This document shows, in pieces, positions 1 to 13,800 of a stretch of DNA of 64,000 nt (its first letter is position 1; the number at the start of each line of letters is the position of its first letter). A program made the translations under genes and the position numbers. This stretch comes from Cryptomeria japonica. Lineage: Eukaryota; Streptophyta; Pinopsida; Cupressales; Cupressaceae. The stretch spans positions 258,529,386 to 258,593,385 of the forward strand of contig NC_081406.1 of the NCBI RefSeq assembly GCF_030272615.1, written 5' to 3'. The notes beneath the pieces are model-generated. The model did not search any database and was not told the DNA's origin. It was given only the letters and a program-made list of their open reading frames with translations.

Positions 1-1696
1 AAGCAATATATTGATTAGGAATAAAATCACATAAAGAATATGAAACAATAACAATTATATGATACCAGCTAAAATACAACTACCACATACCATGCAAGAC
101 CTAGCTAAAAAGATCAATTTGATCGTGGAAGTTAAAGAGAAATCTAAGGAGAATGATGTTTGGTTTGCTAAAAAGATGCATTTTTATATTTAATAAAATG
201 GTCCTAGTCTAATGTAATAAATTTTGATGTAATATCTTGTCCATATTGTTAGTAGTGCTAATATACTTTGATTCAGATTGATAGTTAGTTTTGATAGGTT
301 TCTCATTGGTTGTATCTAGATATAAAGGTGCTTAGTTTTTGTTAACTGTCCTAAGCCAACAATTGTAAATGGTTGTAGTAATAGTGTTATAGAAGAAATT
401 GCTAAGCATAGCTATTAGATGAACACAACAAAGAAAGTGCCAAACTTCATGCTTAACATGAGTGGATGATTTGATGTGGAGCACCCCAAGGGGGGAAGTG
501 AAGAGTAATGGGCCCCCCTCTAGTTTTAATGAATGAAATGGGAATAATCAATTGAAATCAATCAATGCAATTCAATAGATAGCTAGTTGGTGTTATGTGT
601 GTTCACTACTGTGGGACTGTGTGTGAGGTGGTAATTGATGTTGATTTCTCTAGTGCGACCTATGGGTAGTAGGGCTTACCACTCCCAATTAAAGAAACCA
701 AATCATTGAACACATCACCCCTATTTTACCCATTTGTCAATCTATTAGGTGAGGCCTCGAGGCCCATTAATTGCATCTAGCCAAGGCCTTTGATCCATAA
801 GAATTGCAATGGTGAATTGAACCACTTACCCCTATCTTCTCTCATTCCTTCTCACTCCAATGGTAACATATTCGAGTTGTTACGAGTATAAGGTAGAAAC
901 TAAGTACTTCAATCATGCACCCATGTTGACCTACTATTTCCAAACTATGTGGGTATCTAATGCACTTATCATTGCCATATGCCTATCCTCCTTCCAACCA
1001 ACTATATCCAACTACCCACCACTTAAACTAAAACTTCCTCCCACTTGAGAGGGGATTATAATGGTTAGAGGGAATAATAGAAAAGGGTGCATAGGCTTCC
1101 TCTAACCTATGTAAGTTATTCTTCTAATGGGTTACTACCCAGGCACTAACTACCTAAGTGTCACTTCTCTTTTCATGGGATCAACAAGTTTAGATGATTC
1201 AAATCACGTACTTCGAAATACTATCCATGAAAGGATCAACTCAACCACTTCCATCATTAGATCATACATCACATCTACATGTCAATTGAGTAAATTGAGG
1301 ATTGACTTATTCATGACATTGCTTTATTTTGTCAAACTCACTTCTCCCAAAAAATTATTGGCTCGATGGTGATCGATGTCTCCAAATCACTTCATCATTT
1401 CACTCCAACCATCGAGCTTAGTAAGGGCCTTTAGAGCATTCATGTCCCTCTCTTGCCCTATCCATAACAACAAGGCCCTTATCCACCCCCTCACTATAGA
1501 AAAGGTGGAAAGGGGGGACTCAATGACCTCTAGGGTGGGAAAAACCTTTAAGAAACCTATTCACCCCTCCACTATAGAAAGGGTACATATTTGTGTGGAT
1601 TGTTGCTCATTGAGCTAGTTTTGTAAAATTTATTCTAATATTAAAAAATAACCACCAGAAACACAAGTGATTCTAACCTAGTTCAATAATAATATA
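1..1696. other. Downstream flank, no recognised gene
   Basis: Short ORFs only (for example 34 codons from the ATG at about 95, and 1127-1372, 1376-1618), none resembling a known protein. G/C runs near 490-520 and 1490-1520 and two similar TATAGAAA..GG segments (about 1495 and 1573) suggest decayed repeat DNA. Confidence 0.5.
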
Positions 1697-4600
1697 TCAG
1701 ATATCAAACGCAATAAATATGATGCAAATAAGAAATATGTACACACCTTCTAAAGTTTCTTCTGATAGCATTAGAGATATTTCCATTGTATCCATGATGC
1801 TCATACTACTAAATTGATGCTCAAAACTATCTCTATTAAATGGCTTTGTAAAAATGTCCACAAGCAACATTGAACCTACAATACTTGACTTTGATTTCAT
1901 CGTGTTCAACCAACTCCCTTATGAAATGATACCTTATCTCAGTGTGCTTACTTCATCCATTAAAGACTCAATTCTTTGTCAAGGTTATTGATGATACACT
2001 ATCACAAAATATGGTTGTACAATCCTGATCTTGTTCTCCTTTCAAGTCAACTAGGATTTTTTGTATCCAAATAGTTGGACACACTGCCGCATTTGCTACT
2101 ATTTACTTGGCTTCAACTATGGAAAGATAAACAATGGGTTATTTCTTGAAAGCCCATGAAATGACTCTTGATCCCAAATGGAAAATATATTTCTTGATGT
2201 ACTATTTCTCTCATTTGCACTTCCTACCCAATCACTATACATGTATCCAACCAACCCTAACTCATTTGTTGTACTATACAAATTGCCAATGTGTGTCCTT
2301 TGGTGTCTCCATAAGTTTTGAAAATCAAACTTATTGTGTGCATTATATCAGCTAGTTGTTGTAAGATATTAAACTTCCAACCAAACTTTTGTACATAGTT
2401 GAATTCACATTGTTGTTGCAATCTTTCTTGCTCAATTCTAGAGCTGTTGGTGTTGATGTTGGTGTTGGTGTTGGTGTAGGCTTGCTATTTTGCATTCAAA
2501 AATTTCTCAAAATCTCGGCTCCATACTTTTCTTGAGAATAAAAATGTCATGTTTCATTTCTTGTACTTTTATGCCTAAAAAATAACTTTAACATATCTAA
2601 GTTTATCATCTGAAACTCTCTTTCCATGACCTCTTTCAAATCAACAATGAAGAAATCATCATTCCTTGTGAAAACTAAACCATCCACAAACAAGATAACT
2701 ACCAAAATCTTACCATCACCTACCTTGATAATAGAGAATTGGCTCACCATCACTTTTGCTAAATTTATTACTCAACAAATATAGGTCCATTATGTTGTAC
2801 GATGTGCATGGTGCTTGCTTCAACCTATACACTTTGCTTCCTTGCCCTGAAACTCCATAACTAAGTGGCTACTTCACATAAACTTCTTTTTTAGCACTCC
2901 AATCTAAACAGTTGACTTCTCATCCATTTGAAATCCTTTGCATTTATGTTGGTATTGCTAAGACTGCATGCATGATTTCCATCCTTGCAATGAGAGCATA
3001 TGTCTCATCGTAATCTCTTCCAAGATGTCATTTATATCCTTTAACAACTAGTCTTGCCTTATGTCTTTCTATTCTTCTTTTGACATTGCTCTTGATAATA
3101 TAGACCCACTTCACTCCAATAACTTGCTCATCGAGAGGCAGATATGTTGGCTCCAATGTTCTATTCCTTTATATTATATTTATTTCTTCTACCATGGCCT
3201 CACACAATTTATTTCTTTCATAGATTTCTCAAAATAAATTGGATCACTATGAGAAAATAATGAAAAATTCAAATCTTCCTCTAAATCTTCATCATAACCT
3301 TCACTTTGATAAATCTCTGGTAGACTTTTCCCCTTTTTTGGCATTAGGGAAGCAAGAGTGTGGTCTAAACTCTCATTATTAATATTTCTTTTTTGTGCAA
3401 AACAAATTTTAAGTTGTTTGGACTTTGTAGTTATGGATTGTGTAGGTCTAAACTGTTTTGGAGGACTGTGTAATTTAACTTTGCAGTTGTCTACATCCAA
3501 AGGTTTTTGAAGTTGACTGTTGGGCTTATACATGTTGTAGCATCAACTTGTTGCTCTTCATGCCCTTCATCTTCATCATCAAGAAGCACTCTAATTGAAA
3601 AACATGAAGAGATGTCCATTGTGCCATCCCATGACTCATTTTCGATGAACTCAACATCCCTATTGATTACTATTTGCTTGGTCAAGAAGTTATATAGCCC
3701 ACATCCTTTGGACCCTTCACTATAGCCCATGAAGATGCATTTCTCACCCTTGTCATCCAACTTTTTTTTTTTTTTCTTTCGGTACCAATGCATATGCTAC
3801 ATACCCAAATACTCTAAGGTGCTTAACACTCCACTTGCATTTTGTCCATGCCTCTTGTAGAATCTTATCACAAATAGCCTTTGTGAGACTTCTATTTATC
3901 AAATAAACTATTGTTGAAACAATCTTACCCCAATATTTATTTTAGAGTCCCTTCGCTTTCAACATACTTCTTGTCATCTCCACAATGGTCCTATTCTTCC
4001 TCACAACCACACCATCTTGTTGTGGAGTATAGCTGATTGTCAACTCCATTTTGATGTCACGATGCTTGCAAAACTTCACAATTCATTGGAGGTATACTTT
4101 CCCCTTTACTTAACCTTAGGACCTTTATGGAGTGTCCACTCTCCTCAATCTAGGCTTTAAAAAATTTGTCACTTCTCAAAAGCTTCAAACAATTGATAGT
4201 ATGATACTTCACATTTACTAGTACTATAGACTCTACAATGGTTTGTAAACCTCTAACAATAGCCTTCTTGGACAAAAGACTCAAACTAGAATAACCTAAA
4301 TGTCCATATCTTAGATGTCTAAGTCTAGAGGGTTCTTGAATGACAATCTTGAAGACAAAATGGTGTTGTATTTCTCATGCCTGGGAGGTACAGCTACACG
4401 TTGGGTTGATAAATAAGTTTGTGTCTTCAAAGGAAACACTCTATTCTTTGTCATTGGAACCATTGCTACCATGTTCTTGCTCCCATTCTTGTCAAAGATA
4501 ACATATTTACCTTACTTCATCAGCACTTTGTAACATTTTTAGACTAGCTATCCAACACTTAAGAGGTTGTGCTTTATCTTTGGGGCAAAATGCACATTCT

Positions 4601-5507
4601 CTATTTCCTTCTCAGGTGACATCATGACTAATCTTTTGCCCACAATTGAAACTATTTCATTGTTCCCCATCTCAAACTTAACATTTTTATCAATAAATGC
4701 AAATATACTTTCATTTTATGTGGTTGTTGCAACTGTTGTCCAAATACCAAACTTCAGTGCTACCTTGCTCACCAACGTTGCACATGATGAAAGCCTTTGA
4801 TTGATCAACTTTAGCTACTGTTTCATCAGCCACATTTGCATCCTGTTTTGACTGATCTTGTTGCTTTTTCCAACGCTCACTTGCATAACGACCATACTTG
4901 TGACAATACTAACATTCTACATTTTTATCATACTGCTGACTTGAAAGGTTGCTATTTTTCTTAGCTCTAAAGGTGGAATGAGAGCTGCTTGCTCCCTCTT
5001 GATTGTCCATTCATCCAAATTTGTCTACTCCCAAAATGCCCCTTCTAGAGCTATTTCTACCTCTTCCCCTAGCTCTTGCATTGATATGAGTTTTGAAAGC
5101 TTACTTTGGGAGGGTGTAGACATGTTTAGGTGTTGCTCATAGGTTTGAAGTGTACTAATCAACTACGAGAGGTCTTTGGTCTCTTCAATAACAATGACTA
5201 TTGCATCAAACTTAGAAGGCAGGTTTTTGAAGATTTTCTTTACAATCCTCTACTCTTATATTGTCTCACCATTATTCCTCAAATGTTTTATCAAACCAGA
5301 AACTTTTGAATGAAATTCTGAAATGGACTCATCATCCTTGATTTGGAGAGTTTCCCACTCCCTTTGTTGTTGGTTTGGAGGATTTCCCAAGCCTCCTTTG
5401 TATAGTTAGTTGCTACTATTTTGGGGAGTATTCTGTCTATCAAGGCTACCTCTATCAAACTCAATGCTTTAACATCTTTAAACCTTTGGCTCTAATACCA
5501 ATATAAT
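1697..5507 (-). mobile_element. Decayed Ty1/copia retrotransposon (gag-int-RT-RNase H order)
   Basis: Read on the minus strand, the pieces come in copia order. A gag-like part (ATNYTKEAWEILQ) is at about 5.4 kb, a broken CCHC knuckle at about 4.9 kb, GAG-pre-integrase (LRHLRYGHLGYSSL) near 4.3 kb, and the integrase C-terminal segment KCIFMGYSEGSKGCGLYN near 3.7 kb. RT follows at 2.55-2.75 kb (VVILFVDGLVFTRND, the YVDD-box region), then the end of RNase H at 1.7-1.9 kb (LLVDIFTKPFNRDSFEHQF). Frames are broken by many stops and shifts. A primer-binding site complementary to initiator tRNA-Met, TGGTATTAGAGCC, lies at 5500-5488 with LTR sequence starting at 5507. I could not identify a matching 3' LTR below 1697. 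The element is dead. Confidence 0.85.
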
Positions 5508-5520
5508 GGAAATAAAAACC

Positions 5521-5643
5521 AAAACTACAAATAGAGAAAGCTCTAATACAAGTTTGATTGATTAAAATCCAAAGTAGATGCCCCAAACTACAAATAGAGA
5601 CAAAGCTCTAAACTAGTTTGATTGATTAAAATCCAAAGTAAAT
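5521..5643. repeat. Two-copy tandem repeat of about 62 bp in the copia LTR region
   Basis: The segment from CAAACTACAAATAGAGAAAG to ATTAAAATCCAAAGTA occurs twice, near 5523 and near 5585, with a few differences. It sits just upstream of the primer-binding site of the copia remnant, so it is probably inside its 5' LTR. Confidence 0.7.
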
Positions 5644-5892
5644 ACACAAAACACAAGCACAAACACAAAGACTATTGCTCAAATCAAATTGAACACAACG
5701 GAGGTAGCTGGAGCAAAATAAACTATTTTCAATTCAAGATAAAAATGACATTTACAAAATATTTCATAATCAGATTACACTGTTTACAAACAATTCTGCC
5801 CAAACAGCATAGTTCTGCCCGCCAAACAGTTTAGTGATTAATATAAATTTATCATTTGTCTCCAGTAAAAATTAAAAAATAAAAAAAACTCA

Positions 5893-6222
5893 TGTTAAGC
5901 TACAGCTCATATAGACTAGCTAGGACTTGAACCTAGGACCTTCCAATTGCTAGTGGAGCACTCTACCAACTGAGCTATTTGCCCTTCTATAGCCAACTCA
6001 TCATCAATCCAAGTCTGGGTTACTTCCAACACCCACTTAAGCCACACTGCAGGTGCTCGGGCCTCATAGCCTGACTTTGATACAACATGTTGAGCTACAA
6101 TTCATATGGACCAGCTAGGAATTGAACATAGGACCTTCCATTTGCTATTGGAGTCCACTACCAAGCAATTGGCCCCTCTATAACTAGCCAATCATTGGTC
6201 CGAGTGTGGCTTATTTCCAACA
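5893..6222 (-). mobile_element. TRIM (miniature LTR retrotransposon), complete
   Basis: Two direct repeats, 5893-6031 (139 bp) and 6088-6222 (135 bp), both begin TGTT and end AACA on the plus strand and are roughly 80% alike by eye. The 56-bp spacer ends with CTTTGATACAACA; on the minus strand this reads as a tRNA-Met primer-binding site (TTGTATCAAAG) directly after the LTR at 6088. A purine-rich stretch (GTGGCTTAAGTGGG on the minus strand) precedes the other LTR. LTR, PBS, PPT and LTR in about 330 bp with no coding room is the TRIM layout, transcribed on the minus strand. I see no clear target duplication. The LTR also contains a tRNA-like segment, listed separately. Confidence 0.8.
5918..5984 (-). 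other. tRNA-like segment (box A and box B) inside the TRIM LTR
   Basis: On the minus strand the LTR reads GGGCAAATAGCTCAGTTGG then TAGAG, and later GGTTCAAGTCC. TAGCTCAGTTGG (5977-5966) fits the pol III box A consensus and GGTTCAAGTCC (5933-5923) fits box B with one change, at tRNA-like spacing. The acceptor stem does not pair and the anticodon arm is poor, so it is not a working tRNA gene. The partner LTR (6088-6222) has a more damaged version. Confidence 0.65.
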
Positions 6223-7765
6223 AAATATAGGGGAAAACAGACATAGACAAGAGAGGTTTAACCAGAGCTAAGGAAGAGACGTGTGAATATTTTGGGACTG
6301 GCATGAAGATTGAGCAATCCCTCCAAACTAAGAAGCGTGATTGCCTTGGAATTTCAGCCAGAAAAATGGAAATCAAGAGTTAAGTGCTTGAGACTAAGGA
6401 AATCACCGGGATTCGTAGATCCAATCAACCCTTGTCCCGGTAAGTCAAAAGCACCAAAAGAAACAATTTTTAACTTCTAAATGCATTTGCGAAATTGGGT
6501 AAGATAATCAACATATGAGCAAATCATTATCAGATATATTTGTTGATGATCGACCATTCCCTTCTTTCATTTTCTAATCTGTCTGTTGTTTTTTGGTGAT
6601 ATAGAAGGTTACTAAACTACAGGTATAAAAAACATAACCCCTATTTAGCAAGTACTGCGGTTCATTCCTGGCAATTGCCAAATGTCAAATACTTGTAAAT
6701 TCGTAATGATAGAGAAGCTTCATTAATGGAAGTGATTAATTTGAATGCAACTCTAGTGTCATAGCATGAATCCATTTTTACTCACGATAAAAATTGAAGA
6801 TTCATAAAACTTAAATCTTAACTAATTATAAAAAATAATCATTATTTAGAAATTATGTATGATGCATTCTCATGATTTTTTTTCTTAAAAGGCTCATCTC
6901 TAGGTCAAACCAAATCATAGAATTATTATGTGGGATTTTTTATCACGGTATGCAAATGTTCAATTTGGAAAAATAATCAAGCAATAAGAAACTGAATACA
7001 GCAAACTTGTCCTGATCATACACTAAAATTATGCTCTGCAGCCATCTCATACAGAACATATACATGAAATGTAATATGAAAATATATTGCAACCGCAGTC
7101 TACAGACTTATTGAATTATCTATATATAGTTAAATAGTAATACCAATGCTACTGACTTCAGAAAGGGAGGCCGATGAGAGAACAGCATCACACTCGACAC
7201 TTCATAATAAGTCTATGCAGAGAACAATAGAAGCTAAAAGGAAAATGGAGTTCTCAACTTAATGTCCATCTGAGACATAAACAGGCATTTTATTTATCCT
7301 CCTAAAATGATCCTTACAAAAAATATCATGATTCTTACTGTTTAAAATACCTGTAAATACATTTTACAGACATTACTCCTATCATTTGCTTAAAGCAATG
7401 CTGATTCCTGCTTGCCCTGCTTACAGATGCCTTTTCTGAAGTAGTCTGTTGAATTCATTCTAATTTCTAATATATAGAAAATAAAGTGTATGAATATCCT
7501 TTGCTGCCAGTGATAGAATTGGGCAGCCAAAGTAATCCTGAAGATATAGAGGTGCTCAAGATAATCTAACATTGATATCCTTGAAGGGTCTCAGGCAAAA
7601 ACGTCTTATCAACTGTGGTGAAAACACATATCCAGCTTCAATAATATGGTTTTAGAAAAATTCGTTACGAATGCACAACTTATTAAATCAAAAGAAAACA
7701 ATGGATATAAAGTATCTAAATACATATAAACAAGAAGAAATCATCAAAACCTTGAAGATAACTCC
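6223..7765. other. Spacer between TRIM and BCE2 stop, including the BCE2 3' UTR
   Basis: AT-rich DNA without a convincing ORF. The part next to 7766 must include the BCE2 3' untranslated region; its end cannot be placed from sequence alone. Confidence 0.5.
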
Positions 7766-7879
7766 TCATCTTAAATGAAGCAGAAGATGCTCTGGATTTT
7801 CAATCAGAAGCTTCCACTTGTTACAAAATTTTGCTACAGCTGCACCATCTATGACTCTGTGATCAGCGCCAACTATAAC
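7766..7879 (-). CDS. BCE2: BCE2 exon 8 (active-site end and stop)
   Basis: 37 codons plus TGA; acceptor CATCTGCAG|GTTATA. It encodes [19 protein letters not shown] and the C-terminal tail ending LLLHLR. His and Asp of DHRVIDG are the catalytic residues of the family. I see no close poly(A) signal that I would assert; TTTATT on the plus strand near 7290 would read AATAAA on the gene strand. Confidence 0.95.
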   Translation of the reverse strand, partial: VIVGADHRVIDGAAVAKFCNKWKLLIENPEHLLLHLR

Positions 7880-10800
7880 CTGCAGATGAAAAACAAAAAA
7901 TTATTGTGTGCAAACGTTTGAAATTTTCATCATTGGTTAGAAACTTCTAGACCTTGGTGTGTACACCAAGTACCATTTCTCTTGAAAAACTCACAATTTC
8001 TAATTCACCATTAATCGTGCATTTGATGAAAGCAAACAAGTAATATGATAACGAGATTACTAGAGGAGTGATTATGAAAACTAAATTGACAAAGTAACAA
8101 CGGCAAACAAGTAATATGATAACGAGATTACTAGAGGCGTGATTATGAAAACTAAATTGACAAAGTAACAACGGTTAATAATTAATTCCTCGATGATTTG
8201 ACAGAATGACAATGCTAAAACTAGATGATTTGAATGAAGAGACATTTTTTTGAAATCCGAATTTGGATAGACAACCAGAATCAAATTGATTTTTGATGAA
8301 TAGAATGGAGATTTATAATTAAAAATTATTAAGTATCTCCATATGAGAGGATAAATAGAAAAATTAAGAATGAAAAAAATCGAGATTTATCCCCACATAA
8401 GAGGATAAATAGAGATAATTAATGAATAAAATTTATTAAATATCTCCTCATAATAAATAGATATTATGGAGAATTAATAAAATAAAATTTATTAATTATC
8501 TTCATTTTAGAAGAAGATAAATATGATAAAATAATAAATATAATTTATTTATTTACTATTCATATTTATGGGTTAGGTAATTAAATAAAATGAACATATT
8601 TATTTAATTAATAGGCAAAAGGGGCAAATAAATATATAGTAAATTTATTTATTTAATTTTTAAAAGAAAGGCTAGTTGGAAAAGGGGTTTGTTTCATTAA
8701 ATAATTAATTAAACCTAGGAGGCAAATAAGTCAAACTGATGTCCAGAGCCCTCAATTTGATCAAATTGAGTCTTTAATTGAGTGAAATTGGGAAGAATTG
8801 GAAAGAAATGGAAAGAAAATGGGAAGAATTGGGGAAAAGTAGGTTAAAACGGGTAAATTGGGTCAAAGCAGATCAAAGGAAACAAAATGGGATCGAAATG
8901 ACACCATGGGATAGGAAATGAGGTCAAAATGATGTTATGAGATTGAAATTGGGAGAAAATGATGCCATGGGACATGAAATGGGATCAAAATGATGCCAAC
9001 AGGACAGGTTTTGGGACAAAATGATATCATATGACATGAAATTGGGGAACTAATAAAATTATCTAATCAAGACATCAAGAGATAGAAGAACAAAAGAATG
9101 ACATAGAATCGATGAATGGTGAAGATTATACGCATGACATAAAGACATATTAAAAATAGGAGAGGCAAGCGTTGACCATTTTTTAGTGTCTACAATAGGC
9201 TGTCCTCCATGAGAGCACATCAAACTATTTTAGAGGCAGCCTTTATTTTATACATTAAGCCTCCTATGCAAGAGTAAAATTCCTTTTTAAAATTCTATTC
9301 ATCTTTTGTTATGAGAGCCAAAATGTCTCTTTTTATCTCTCTACACTACATTTCACATGAAATAACAAAAAAAGGTTCTCTATTTTAAAAAATATTATAC
9401 TAATTTTTTATTTCATGAGTTTTTCTCACTCGAACCCTAGTAATTGAATTATATTTATATTTTTGCCACACCATTCCAATGTCATAAATGGAACAGCCCT
9501 ATACCATATTATTACATATATGTATATAATAATATATACATATGTATTTACAGAAATAAAAACTTTAATAGCTTATCTTCAGAAAATGACCACACATTAC
9601 AATGAATCAATGGCTGAACAGAAATTAATAAATAGACGCACATATGAGAGATGAAGGGAAAAACAATACATACATTCATAAGTGAAGCAGGATAAACTGT
9701 CCCATCTTTTGAAAACCGAGGAAGCTTTTGGATTCTGCCAATTGCTATTATAGAAACCTCAGGCAAGTTTAAAAGAGGAGACCCAAATTTACCACCAATG
9801 GCCCCAAAGTTGCTAACTGTTATTGTTCCTCCAGAAACGTCATCTGAAGACAGCCTGTTGTTTGAGGCTCCTTGAATAAGGCGTTGAAGTTCCTTTGTAA
9901 TCTATGAAGTAACAAAGAGAGTTATTGCAAGCAATCCAGAGCAACCCCTTTTAGATTAAAAAAAAAGATGAACATTACTCAACAAAAAGTGTTTTAAAAG
10001 AATAAAAGTAACTTGATCTTGCACAAAAAGCAGACACACACACTTTCTAGATATTCTTTCATTCAAAATCTGTTCATCCTGCACATATTCATGGAGGTGA
10101 ATCGGCAGTTTCCTAGTATGCATCAATTGGATTGTGATACCCTCCATGGAAATGTGATGAGTGGAGGTTAGACATTGTTCGCTCCATAGGCATCTTTTTT
10201 CTTCAACTTATTAAGACTGGATACTCTATTTTCCAATCCCAAAAATAGAAACATGGAATTTATATTAAATACAAGTCTCACATTCATAGATTTTTCTGTA
10301 AAATTCAAGATTTAATATTCTGATAACTGAAATAGAAAATGAAACTGTAAATTTATTGTGACAGTGGGAATATTGTAAGGATTGCAGAAAATGAAAAGAG
10401 AACAGAAATAGTCACCAAACAGGTCTCTACAGGAATTGTTAAGTAATTTTCAATGCCAAATCAAATAAATGCAGAGGCATTACAATGAGTGAATTTCTAA
10501 TCCAAAAAGATACAGATGAGGAGTCCCTCAACTCAACATTATGGACAGCAACATAACATATGCAATATCAACACAAGTCATGCCTAAACTAGGCCAAGGA
10601 AATAACAATGCAAGCAACAGTTTGTGGGCCACAATTTACAACTTTGAAAGAAATCAGATTACCATTACACTGAATGAAAATTATGATCACATATATGGCA
10701 TGCTAGTTGGTGGAGACAAATGAGAAGGATGATGCACTCTTGTGCCCAAATTAAATTGCACAAGTTTAATTGAACTGTTAATTCTTAAATTATATCTAAG

Positions 10801-13800
10801 GCATGATCTCAACCCTCTAAAACATTTGTCATACTAAACAGGATGGATTATTCCTCATATCCACTTGCTTTCCTCATATGATCTTTACTGCAATCTTATG
10901 CCTAAATCTTGTAGCCCAAATGTAACTTAAGGGGTGATCCGTAATACTTAATCCTTGCATTATGTCAAAGGCATGGCCTCACACCCCTATGACCAAGCTA
11001 GATAAATCTTGCACCCTGCACTTTGCTTGTTGCTATAAGCAGCTCTAAGGACATTATAGTAGTTTATGGTTGAAAGGGAGAGAGAAATTACAATGATTAC
11101 AATAAATGCTTGTATAAGCATAACGATAAACCCTATATGAAAGCCCTAAGTGAGGATAAGATTAGATCATGACGAGTGTCCTCATCCTATTCTATGAGGC
11201 AACATGACCTATGATTAGCTCAATCTGAATATAGAAAAGCACTCCTAAGTTTAGTTTAAGTGTAATAATGTAATAGGGGATCTAAGTAATTAATGATTGA
11301 TTGATTAACTAATTACGCTATTATCCTAACTACTCCAAAAGAGAGAAAGAGTTGGGCACAGATATATTGTTGTCAATCCAACAAATAGTAGCAATGGCTA
11401 GAAGAATGTTCTTCAGCAAGAGAAGAGAGATCCTATTGACTTCTTAATTGAGGTCACAATTTAAACCAGTTTAAATGATAAAATCATGAAAATAGCATGC
11501 TGCCTCTCGACCTCATTGAGGGCTCACCCCCCAAACCTCCACTTGCTACCATTCCCCCACCATCCCCAAATCTAGATCCTTGGTTCCCTCATCCCCAAGA
11601 CCTGACCCTTCGTCCCCCTGTGCAGGTAAATTGACAGCTGAATATCACAGAGCATATTTCAAGAATGTTTTCAACAAATTTTATCTCAAATTCAAGCCTG
11701 AATTTATGAAGAACTCTGGCATGGTTATTAAGGTTCCACCTCCAAATTGATTAAATAATGAGAACCCTGTTATTCAAGAAATATCAAATGATGACTGGAA
11801 CAAGGCACCTAATGAATTCTATAACACTCTTAAATTAATCTCCCTCAACAAGCTCTAGTTTTGCAACAATGCTGTGATATTCATTATTCATATAGACAAG
11901 TGTCAATTTGTTAAGCTGAACAGAATTGAGCAGACTCTTCATTTCGGTTAAGCAGGGGAAAATTTGAATATGATGAACTGTATGGAGGCAATTTTCCTTG
12001 CTTCGAATAAAGCTGCTGAAGCCTTTGTTTGAATTGAGACAAAGGTTGGGAAAGAGTAGTTATAGTTCTTCCTCTGGTTATCGTGGCACCTTACCTACTG
12101 CCACCTCTACTACTCCTCTTTTTTTCACTAGAGGGCTCTCAGTTGCAGTTGGACCCAGGTATAATAGCAGGCTCTTTCCAATATAATCCAGTCCACCATA
12201 AATGAGCTACAGCTGATTTACTGATGCCTTGGAGCCTAACCATTTCTCTTCTGAGTCCCAAACTGTCATTTCAAAATCTCTCTCCACTCCACCACCCAAT
12301 GAACAAAAATTGTTGGCCCCCTATCCTTTCTTCTCTCCACAATCTCCTCAGTTACCTTCAAGATCTACCATGATAAAGGATCCAACCATAGTTGCAAAAT
12401 TCACAAGTACTCACAACACAAATTGCCTAGTAAGTTACTCTCCAACAAGTTTTTCACAGCAATTTTAACCTATAAAACTTGTGAGTCAAACTCATCCAAA
12501 TCCAAATATAAAGCTTTTTCTTACCTGCAATTAAAAAAATACGATTTTCACTTCATTTTCACATGCGACTGGCAATTTAGGACGTGCAGTCAGTGGTGAT
12601 TTGGGTCATGATTTCATATGCAAATCATAGTTTTTCCTCTTTATTTTTTCTAATATTTTCTCTGTTGGCAAATGTTGCTGTGATGCACATCTTTTCTCAA
12701 CTTTTTCGTGGAACAAAGTTTTGCTAAGATCTTTTCTTTACTTTTTTTCTGCTCAATTATTCTTGTGTTGGACATATTGCATTTGTTCTAAACTTCTAGA
12801 TGCATATTATGTAAAGGATCAACAAACAATCCATTATCCATACTTCAAAGTTCAAAGTACCATACTTTCTTTTGAAACTATACCAGAAAAAATAGCAATT
12901 CTTATATGCCATGATTCTGTAATGTCGAGAAAATGACCAAACTATTTAGCCCAAAAAAAAAAGATCTTAACAAACTAACTTTGTTCCAAAAAAAGGAATC
13001 TCGTTTTTTTAACTTCAAATCAAAAAGTTTATTTAAAAAATTTCAAGTTGAAATGACTGGCATGCTTTAATTTCCAATATGAACAAAATTTTAAAAATTC
13101 ATATAATTTTCAGTCTTCGCAATCAACATTCTATTAAACAACCTACAAGCTTGAATTTTCAATTATAACTTGATGAGATCCAGACTTATAAGAAGGCCGA
13201 GTGGGCATTATTTTCTTCACTTTTTGTATTCGGGAGAGCCACTTTGCAGCCAGGTAAAAAAACATTTAATTTTAAGTTTACTAAAATCCTTACTAAGTTA
13301 TAAATGGCAATTGTTATCCTTGCAGATTTGTGGTGGGGAGATTATGGTGCCACAATGCCTAATCTCCAAAAGCTTGTCATTCACATTTTATACCAACCTT
13401 GTAGTGCTTCTAGTTGTAATCACAACTGGAGTATTTTTTAGTCCATTCACGGAAAGAAACAGAATAGGTTGACTATTTGAATGACCATATCTATGTGCAG
13501 TACAACCCTTGGTTACATGAAATGAAGGTACAAGGACAAGGTTCACATGAAGCACTTGACCTTAATGACGAATGAAGGTTTTGGGTATGGGGACTTGAAA
13601 GAAGAATATGCTGTTGATCCAAATTTCAGCCAAATTATTCAGGCTCTCAACGATCCAGGGCTTGCAGCTAAATGTTTTTATAGAGAATATTTGTTAGCTA
13701 ATGGACTTTTGTTTAAAGAGCTCCAACTTTGTATTCCCATTGAGTCTATAAGAGAAAAGTTGATTAGAGAAATGCATTCAAATGGCTGGGAGACCTTTTT

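Noticed and set aside
5918-5984. tRNA gene on the minus strand
   Set aside because: Boxes A and B are good but the acceptor stem does not pair, the anticodon arm is weak, and it lies inside an LTR pair.
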